A DNA stretch of 64,000 nt from Zygnema cylindricum (lineage: Eukaryota; Streptophyta; Zygnematophyceae; Zygnematales; Zygnemataceae): the NCBI GenBank assembly GCA_037447655.1, contig JBBHKE010001395.1:186001-250000 (forward strand), in the 5' to 3' direction. The position numbers were made by a program, and so were the translations under genes. The notes under the pieces were generated by a model, which searched no databases, was not told the origin of the DNA, and saw only the letters and a list, made by a program, of their open reading frames with translations. The number at the start of each line of letters is the position of its first letter. Within the stretch, counting starts at the first letter, position 1. Below, piece after piece: positions 57,627-64,000 of this stretch.

Positions 57627-58518
57627 TGTTGAAAAGAGGTAAATTAATAGTTCACTTCCCTATTTTAGTTTTGTTTTAAAGAAAGAGAGTAAGGATCAAA
57701 GGCGCGCCATGGCTGCCGCCATATTTAGAAAGTGACAGTTTTTGCAGTTAAGAGTATTTTGGCTAAAATGATGCCTATGTATAGATTTGAACCTGTGACC
57801 TCTAAAGTCTTTATAGCCTTACGCCTTAACCATTAAGGCTTTACGAAACAATAGACGTGATCGGTTTCATAAATATCTAAACATTAACAAAACATCTAAT
57901 TAACAGCAGACTAACCAAAAGGAGCAATTCCTGCATGTACGCGAATCTGAACCGTGTAAAATATGTTTTGATCTGACGGCTGGCATTATAGCCGCCACGC
58001 GAAGTGAGCTTTTTGGCGGCATACGGATATAGCGTCACGCGGTGCCACGTGGCGCCATATTATTTGATACCGGAGAAGATGAGAGGAGGAACCATGGCTT
58101 CCGATATGACAGGTGTCACCTTGTAGACCTTGTCGTACAATGGTCGTACAATAAGTACATCGCCCATTGTACCTTCTTGAACTTTATAGTGTTCCTATTG
58201 GACTAGGGTTTAATAGTAGGTAGTCGTGAGTAGGCAGACCGAGACTTAGTAATATTTAGGTACCTCTCTCTCTAAGAGAGCTTGTAACTATAAAGGTCAT
58301 CTTTGACCAACCATAACTTACTGCTCAGGTGAGCAAATTCAGTGATTCTTTTTGCGTTTGACTCAGGGGAGTCTTGTCCTCACAGGGGTGAGAGTGGTCA
58401 GAATATTTGTGTGCCTGGGCGGCGCTTATTCAGCGGGAAAGTAGAAGGGGAAAATATTATCCTAGAGGCTTTACATAGGCTGCTCATTCTGTGGGTCAAT
58501 GGAGACCACAGAATTTCA
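57627..58518 (+). repeat. Copia 5' LTR
   Basis: 892 bp, starts TGTTGAAAAGAGG and ends CACAGAATTTCA. Includes a tRNA-like antisense sequence (57783-57842) and (CT)n TAAGAGAG near 58267. Confidence 0.95.
57783..57842 (-). other. tRNA-Leu-like sequence inside the copia LTR (antisense)
   Basis: On the minus strand a D-arm GCCTTAATGGTTAAGGC carries a box A-like TGGTTAAGGCG, and GGTTCAAATCT follows as box B/T-loop. The acceptor stem does not pair, so it is not a functional tRNA. The same sequence is in the 3' LTR at 63079-63140. Confidence 0.6.
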
Positions 58519-59479
58519 GGTTATGGGCCTACCCTCTAGGGTGCCCATATTTGATGGATCAGACTTTCTTTATTGGGAAATGATGATGGAGGGAGAACTA
58601 TTTGAGAAGCATCTATGGGGCATAGTGTCTGGACAAATTCGATGCCCACCTCCACCTGGGTTTGGAGGGACACGTTTTTCTGGCACCTCCGCCTCTACAG
58701 TTGGTAGAACAGCTGCCACCATCACCGAGGATGAAGATGAGGAAGGAGAGGAGATTGTCATGGAAGGAGAAAAGGGAGGAGTTGCAACTCAAGTGACACC
58801 ATTGCCGAAGGCGATACCGGCAGCAGCACCTCTAGCAACAACGATAAGGGTTCAGACCGAAAGATCAGAGTATGAAAAGTGGAATTACAAAGACAAGGTT
58901 GCTAAGCTCTTAATTCTTAAAAGTGTAGCAAAGGGCATTGCCATTCCCCTTATGTATGTCAAATCTTCATCTCAGATTTGGATATCACTAGTTAACAAAT
59001 ATAAGAGTGGATCATTGCAGCAGCAACAGTTGGCAGAAAATAAGATTGCAGCTTATACTTATAAGGGAGGAAGTATGGATAATTATTGCAATGATTTAGG
59101 AGCATTGTTTGGAGAGTTAGAGAGTGCAGGTAACTCATGGTCTAAGAGACAAGGAGTGAACACATTAATGATGAAACTACCTGAAGAGTAAAAGAATATC
59201 ATTAACCGATTGCAGGACATAGGAGATAGCAATTGGAATTGGGATGACACTGTGGGAATGATTTTAGTGAAAGAAAGCACCATAGAGCTTAGGAGAGGGA
59301 GTCCAAGTGTTCAAGCATTTTCTGCAGGAGCTGATTAGCGGAAGCGTGATGAGGAGAGAGAGAAAGATCCATATCGAAACTTTGGTGGAAGAGGACAAGG
59401 AGGTGGCAGATTTGATAGACAGGGGAGAGGAACTTCTCGAGGAGGATTATGTCACTTCTGCAAGAAACCAAGACACTAT
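58499..59479 (+). pseudogene. Copia gag, two in-frame stops
   Basis: Starts at ATG 58499, inside the last 20 bases of the LTR, and reads through the primer site; ATG 58523 in the primer site is an alternative. Core motifs: VPIFDGSDFLYWEMMMEGEL, HLWGIVSG, MDNYCNDLGALFGELESAG. A CCHC knuckle CHFCKKPRHYMADC lies at 59448-59489. Stops at 59189-59191 and about 59336 interrupt it in the same frame. Confidence 0.85.
58519..58531 (+). other. Copia primer binding site, anticodon-arm type
   Basis: GGTTATGGGCCTA directly after the LTR. It matches the site of the element at 52181 and the complement of the initiator tRNA-Met anticodon arm. Confidence 0.6.
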
Positions 59480-60160
59480 ATGGCAGATTGTGTCAGACTT
59501 GCAGATCTTCGACTAAAAGATGGTAAAGGAACCTCAAAGGATGGAGGAAAGAAAAAGTTTTTCCTGACTCAAGTTCTTGATGAGGAAGTGGAAGAAAAAA
59601 CTGAACCTGAAGAGGAGCTTGAGGAGCTTCTCCTTAATCCGAAAAACACTGAAAAGCATGTCGACATTCCACGGAGACAAAAGTGTGTTTTCGGAGGTAA
59701 GAGGGATCCACCTGAGGATGGCTGGATCATAGACTCAGGGGCTTCAATGCATATGTGCAAAGATAAGCGGTGGTTCAATAAACTGAGAAAGATCCCAACA
59801 GTTGAGATAGAATATAGAGATGGTAGAGTAGAAACCACAAGTCTTGTTGGAACTGTTGACTTGAAGGTTCTAGTTGATGGAAAGGCCTCAATTGTAACAC
59901 TCTCAGACGTTCTTTACATTCCACAACTTAGCAAGAACCTAGTCTCAACAGCTGTCCTAAATGAACAGGAGTTTGAAACAGGAACTAGGAAAGGAATCTT
60001 CACAGCAAGCTTTGATAATGAGGTTTATTTCATAGCTGAGAAGGGCAGTCAAGGAATGTTCAGAATTGTACTTTGCAATGAAAAGAGTGTTCTGTACTCA
60101 TGTGCAAGTGAGATGATGCTTTGGCATAAAAGGTTGGGACATGTGCATCTACATAGATGA
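59480..60160 (+). CDS. Copia protease and GAG-pre-integrase region
   Basis: Same frame as gag. Protease motif IIDSGASMHMC, then SDVLYIPQLSKNLVS and the GAG-pre-integrase motif LWHKRLGHVHL. Ends at a TGA (60158-60160); the same frame continues directly after it. Confidence 0.9.
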   Translation: MADCVRLADLRLKDGKGTSKDGGKKKFFLTQVLDEEVEEKTEPEEELEELLLNPKNTEKHVDIPRRQKCVFGGKRDPPEDGWIIDSGASMHMCKDKRWFNKLRKIPTVEIEYRDGRVETTSLVGTVDLKVLVDGKASIVTLSDVLYIPQLSKNLVSTAVLNEQEFETGTRKGIFTASFDNEVYFIAEKGSQGMFRIVLCNEKSVLYSCASEMMLWHKRLGHVHLHR

Positions 60161-60166
60161 AAAATA

Positions 60167-61471
60167 ATGAAGAAAAAAGGAATAGTGGAGGGTATTACTT
60201 TTGAAGATAATGAGACCTTTGATGATTGTAGTGGATGTGCCCAAGGGAAGATTCATAGACTTCCATTTCCAAAGGCAACCACATTTAGGAGAGAGAAAGT
60301 ATTAGATCTAGTTCACACTGATGTTTGGGGACCTGCTAGGTATGCTTCACATGGGGGGAAGAGATGGATGTTAACTATCACAGATGATTGGTCTAGATAC
60401 ACGAAGGTATACTTTCTCAGACATAAGTCAGAGGTATTAAGATGTTTCAAAGAGTATAAAGTATGGAGTGAAAAGCTACATGAAACCTCAATAAAAGAGA
60501 TAAGAAGTGATAATGGGAAAGAATACACCTCAAGGGATTTTGAAGAATATCTTAAAGAAGAAGGAATTCATCATGAGAAAACTGTTCCCTATAATCCGGA
60601 ACAAAATGGAGTAGCAGAAAGAGTGAATAGAACTTTAGGAGATATGTCCAAAAGTATGTTAAGTGACAAGAGGATAGGGCTGCAGTTTTGGGCCGAGTCT
60701 ATGAACTATGCTAATTTCATCAAAAATAGAGTCCTAACTTCAGCAAATAAAAAGGAAACTCCGTATGAGAGGTGGACAGGAAGAAAGCCTGATTTGTCTA
60801 GTTTAAGAGTGTTCGGAAGTCAAGTCTACAGTTTGGATTCCGATAAGAGTAAATGGAAGTTAGAGGGAAGAGGGAAACCAGGATATCTTGTAGGATATGA
60901 TGAGAGCACAAAAGGATACCGAGTGTATGACTTGAAAAAGAGAGATATAATTCTGGTAAAACACATAGTGGTGATGAATGAAGAGAAGTCCATTGATCCA
61001 TTCAAATATAATAAGGAAGTCAAAATCAGATTTGAAACGGATCAGTTTTTTGACTTTGACTTTGAAAATGAAGAGAAGGAAGAGGGAGAAAAAGAAAAAT
61101 ATGCAGATCTACCAAAGGAGAAGGAGGAAAGGACAACATCCGAGGCAACGCCACAATACGAAGTGGAAACCGATGAGGAAGATAGGGGAGCTGAAAATCT
61201 CCCAAAACGAAACCCAAGGATGCCTTCCATACCGGCGTCCGATTTTGAAGGGGGAAGAAGAAGTAGTAAACGACTTCAAGAAAGACAAGTAAATAACCAA
61301 CTCACAAAGATGTCTCACCCAGATGAACCTCAAACATACTTAGAGGCCATAAACACTCCAGAAAGTAGCCGGTGGATCACAACTATAAATGAAGAAATGG
61401 CCTCTATCATGGAAGCCAATACATGGGAGTTGGTAGATTGTCCACCGGATCGAAAACCGATCGGATGTTAG
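60167..61471 (+). CDS. Copia integrase
   Basis: Zinc region end CSGCAQGKIHRLPF, catalytic core with DVWGP, TDDWSRYTKVYFL, IRSDNGKEYTS and PYNPEQNGVAERVN (D-D-E pattern complete by eye). An acidic linker and the start of RT (ESSRWITTINEEM) follow. Ends at TAG 61469-61471, with the same frame continuing. Confidence 0.9.
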   Translation: MKKKGIVEGITFEDNETFDDCSGCAQGKIHRLPFPKATTFRREKVLDLVHTDVWGPARYASHGGKRWMLTITDDWSRYTKVYFLRHKSEVLRCFKEYKVWSEKLHETSIKEIRSDNGKEYTSRDFEEYLKEEGIHHEKTVPYNPEQNGVAERVNRTLGDMSKSMLSDKRIGLQFWAESMNYANFIKNRVLTSANKKETPYERWTGRKPDLSSLRVFGSQVYSLDSDKSKWKLEGRGKPGYLVGYDESTKGYRVYDLKKRDIILVKHIVVMNEEKSIDPFKYNKEVKIRFETDQFFDFDFENEEKEEGEKEKYADLPKEKEERTTSEATPQYEVETDEEDRGAENLPKRNPRMPSIPASDFEGGRRSSKRLQERQVNNQLTKMSHPDEPQTYLEAINTPESSRWITTINEEMASIMEANTWELVDCPPDRKPIGC

Positions 61472-61474
61472 TGG

Positions 61475-62911
61475 GTGTTTAAACTTAAATTAAACCCGGA
61501 TAATACCATTGAGAGGTACAAAGCTAGGTTAGTTGCAAGAGGTTATACACCGAAAGAGGGGATAGACTACGAAGAAACCTTTGCACCTGTAGTCAGATTT
61601 CCTTCTGTTAGAATCCTTTTAAGTATAGCCGCAACGGAGGATATGGAAATCCACCAGATGGATATTAAAATTGCCTTTTTGCACGGAGAGTTGGAAGAAG
61701 AAATTTACATGAGGCAACCGGAAGGATTCGTGGAAAGTGGGGAAGAAAACAAAGTTTGCAAACTGATAAAATCACTCTATGGGCTTAAACAAGCCCCGCG
61801 ACAGTGGAATATAAAGCTCGACGAATTTCTGACCGGTTTGGGGTATATCAGAATTAGTTCAGATCACTCTATATATTTATTTAAGGATGAGAATGGAGTG
61901 ATATTTATTGCTATTTATGTGGATGATTTGTTGGTCTTAAGCAAGTCCTTAGATAAAATTAACAAACTAAAACGGGATCTTAGAAGCAGTTTTGATATGA
62001 AAGATCTTGGCGAAGCAAAGTACATTTTGGGAATTCAGATGGAGAGAGATAGAGGGAATAGAATTATAAGACTCACTCAAAAACAAGCAATCGGTAATAT
62101 GCTAGAAAAATTTCAAATGGAGAAAGCAAACGGATGTACTACTCCCATGGATTTGAAGAAAGAGAGTGAGGGGAGAGAAGAGGGAGGAATATTCATCATT
62201 AATGATGAGATGGACGAGATAGAAAGAAAATTTATGGAAAATATCCCTTATCGGCAGATTGTATGCAGTTTAATTTATTTTATGAACTGTACCCGTCCGG
62301 ATATAGTTGCAGCTGTAGGTGTCCTTAGTAGAAATCTAAATGAACTAAGAAAGAGAGATTGGGAGGCTGCCAAAAGGGTGATGAGGTATCTGGTGGGGAC
62401 AAGGGAATTATGGTTGCATTTGGGAGGGGAGCACACTGACATCACCACTTGGAGTGATGCCAGTTATGGAGATGTGCCTTTAAGGAGGTGTACGACTGGA
62501 TATGTGTTGCAAATTGGATCCGGTGCATGTTGTTGGAGTAGCAAGCAACAAAAAGTAGTTGCTCAGTCCACTATGGAGGCTGAATACATGGCTTCCTGTG
62601 CTGCCACCAAAGAATTAATGTGGGTTAAATCTCTTCTTGAAGAACTTGGGTTCATGAAGTCTGGAACTCAAAATGTTTTTTGTGATAATCAAGCTGCTAT
62701 CTCGATTGCAGCTAATCCAAAACATCACTTCAAAGGTAAGCATATGGATATTAGACTAAGCTTTGTCAGAGAGAAGGTAGAAAATAAAATTATTAAACTG
62801 GTTCATAAAACAGATAGAGAAATGATTGCAGACATGATGACAAAAGCAGTGCCTTCCCCTAAGTTGATTTATTGCAGAGAAAACTGTGGATTAAAATTGA
62901 AAAGTGACTAG
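61475..62911 (+). CDS. Copia reverse transcriptase and RNase H
   Basis: RT motifs KARLVARGYTPKEGIDY, FAPVVRFPSVR, LKQAPRQWN and the catalytic YVDDLLVLS. RNase H region TWSDASYGD, GACCWSSKQQKVVAQSTMEAEYMA and FCDNQAAISIA. Undamaged to its stop. Confidence 0.92.
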   Translation: MFKLKLNPDNTIERYKARLVARGYTPKEGIDYEETFAPVVRFPSVRILLSIAATEDMEIHQMDIKIAFLHGELEEEIYMRQPEGFVESGEENKVCKLIKSLYGLKQAPRQWNIKLDEFLTGLGYIRISSDHSIYLFKDENGVIFIAIYVDDLLVLSKSLDKINKLKRDLRSSFDMKDLGEAKYILGIQMERDRGNRIIRLTQKQAIGNMLEKFQMEKANGCTTPMDLKKESEGREEGGIFIINDEMDEIERKFMENIPYRQIVCSLIYFMNCTRPDIVAAVGVLSRNLNELRKRDWEAAKRVMRYLVGTRELWLHLGGEHTDITTWSDASYGDVPLRRCTTGYVLQIGSGACCWSSKQQKVVAQSTMEAEYMASCAATKELMWVKSLLEELGFMKSGTQNVFCDNQAAISIAANPKHHFKGKHMDIRLSFVREKVENKIIKLVHKTDREMIADMMTKAVPSPKLIYCRENCGLKLKSD

Positions 62912-62924
62912 GAATTAAGGGGAG
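62912..62924 (+). other. Copia polypurine tract
   Basis: GAATTAAGGGGAG immediately before the 3' LTR. Confidence 0.75.
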
Positions 62925-63815
62925 TGTTGAAAAGAGGTAAATTAATAGTTCACTTCCCTATTTTAGTTTTGTTTTAAAGAAAGAGAGTAAGGATCAAAGG
63001 CGCGCCATGGCTGCCGCCATATTTAGAAAGTGGCAGTTTTTGCAGTTAAGAGTATTTTGGCTAAAATGATGCCTAAGTCTAGATTTGAACCTGTGACCTC
63101 TAAAGTCTTTATAGCCTTACGCCTTAACCATTAAGGCTTTACGAAACAATAGACGTGATCGGTTTCATAAATATCTAAACATTAACAAAACAGCTAATTA
63201 ACAGCAGACTAACCAAAAGGAGCAATTCCTGCATGTACGCGAATCTGAACCGTGTAAAATATGTTTTGATCTGACGGCTGGCATTATAGCCGCCACGCGA
63301 AGTGAGCTTTTTGGCGGCATACGGATATAGCGTCACGCGGTGCCACGTGGCGCCACATTATTTGATACCGGAGAAGATAAGAGGAGGAACCATGGCTTCC
63401 GATATGATAGGTGTCACCTTGTAGACATTGTCGTACAATCGTCGTACAATAAGTACATCGCCCATTGTACCTTCTTGTACTTTATAGTGTTCCTATTGGA
63501 CTAGGGTTTAATAGTAGGTAGTCGTGAGTAGGCAGACCGAGACTTAGTAATATTTAGGTACCTCTCTCTCTAAGAGAGCTTGTAACTATAAAGGTCTTTT
63601 TGACCAGCCATAACTTACTGCTCAGGTGAGCAAATTCAGTGATTCTTTTTGCGTTTGACTCAAGGGAGTCTTGTCCTCACAGGGGTGAGAGTGGTCAGAA
63701 TATTTGTGTGCCTGGGCGGCGCTTATTCAGCGGGAAAGTAGAAGGGGCAAATATTATCCTAGAGGCTTTACATAGGCTGCTCATTCTGTGGGTCAATGGA
63801 GACCACATAATTTCA
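62925..63815 (+). repeat. Copia 3' LTR
   Basis: 891 bp, ends CACATAATTTCA then ATTGG. Confidence 0.95.
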
Positions 63816-63820
63816 ATTGG

Positions 63821-64000
63821 AAACGTCCACCACTTTTAAAATCACTCGCCCCGCAAAAGAATCTAACGTGCCTTTTTTCTGCTGAATTTAATACACAAAG
63901 TCTCCGAGCATGAATCGATGTTGCGAGGTACATAGTTCCCGCTACTACGTTGAGAATACCATAATTGATCTCGATGCTGTGGTGCCTATAAATTTCCCAT
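63821..64000 (-). pseudogene. Upstream part of the split PHD-finger gene
   Basis: On the minus strand an open frame reads toward the copia edge (KKGTLDSFAGRVILKVVDVS, about 63883-63824). Counting one copy of the ATTGG duplication, it is in phase with the 57606-57328 segment. A candidate splice acceptor (AAATTCAG) lies at about 63884-63891. Confidence 0.45.

Larger units (their letters stand above)
57627..63815 (+). mobile_element. Near-intact Ty1/copia retrotransposon
   Basis: Target duplication ATTGG at 57622-57626 and 63816-63820. LTRs 57627-58518 and 62925-63815 differ at about 15 positions by eye. Gag-pol (58499-62911) is one frame broken only by four in-frame stops, with no frameshift. 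Domain order gag, protease, integrase, RT, RNase H defines copia. Confidence 0.95.

Noticed and set aside
57783-57842. Functional tRNA gene
   Set aside because: The acceptor stem does not pair and the T-stem is mismatched; only the D-arm and promoter boxes are tRNA-like.

Overview
The window is a transposon-rich stretch of a plant nuclear genome. The genes have GT-AG introns and plant-type products: a SKIP22/FBXO7-like F-box protein, a FAD2-type oleate desaturase and a multi-LysM protein. The mobile elements are plant-type too: Ty3/gypsy, Ty1/copia, PIF/Harbinger-like and hAT-like. The species cannot be named. Low gene density with intron-rich genes and CG-rich small elements fits a mid-to-large streptophyte genome; a non-seed plant or charophyte is only a guess.

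Layout. 0-11 kb is gene space: an intronless F-box gene (+, 81-1904), a 947-bp PIF-type element (3219-4165), and a four-exon CCHC zinc-knuckle/RS-like gene (-, 11019-5500). Intron 2 of that gene contains a ~0.7-kb GA/CT microsatellite directly against the 3' splice site. 12-16 kb holds small DNA elements: a PIF-type copy with a TA-flanked element nested in it, an hAT-type element with an 8-bp target duplication, and a further TA-flanked element. 16.25-24.03 kb is one complete gypsy element (LTRs 16257-17223 and 23059-24027, TSD CAAAT) with damaged pol. 24-28.4 kb holds a copia LTR relic, a fold-back element, a decayed hAT transposase and small elements.

28.8-32.6 kb carries a LysM gene (+). 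34.2-37.1 kb carries the 3' seven exons of a FAD2-type desaturase (-); its 5' exons are not visible. Upstream of it are a 49-bp palindromic tandem repeat and TE sequence. 38.4-49.1 kb is a cluster of PIF-type elements around a tentative small membrane-protein gene (-, 45404-43899). 49.1-50.2 kb contains a 277-bp tandem duplication. 50.2-55.6 kb is a reversed, truncated gypsy copy whose LTR is split by a young non-coding LTR element (50863-54457, TSD GAAAG). 57.3-64 kb is a PHD-finger exon split by a nearly intact copia element (57627-63815, TSD ATTGG).

The host genes do not form one pathway. Likely individual roles are SCF ubiquitin ligation, mRNA processing or export, LysM glycan binding and membrane lipid desaturation. 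The most interesting observations are: the giant polypyrimidine tract at a splice site; a zinc-knuckle gene with two introns each splitting a knuckle at its last cysteine; two unrelated-looking LTR elements sharing a primer site that matches the anticodon arm of initiator tRNA-Met; a tRNA-Leu-like sequence inside copia LTRs; and a conserved CCTCGCGAGG-centred palindrome inside the PIF-type elements. Splice sites were assigned by eye, and homology calls rest on motif recognition without database searches.
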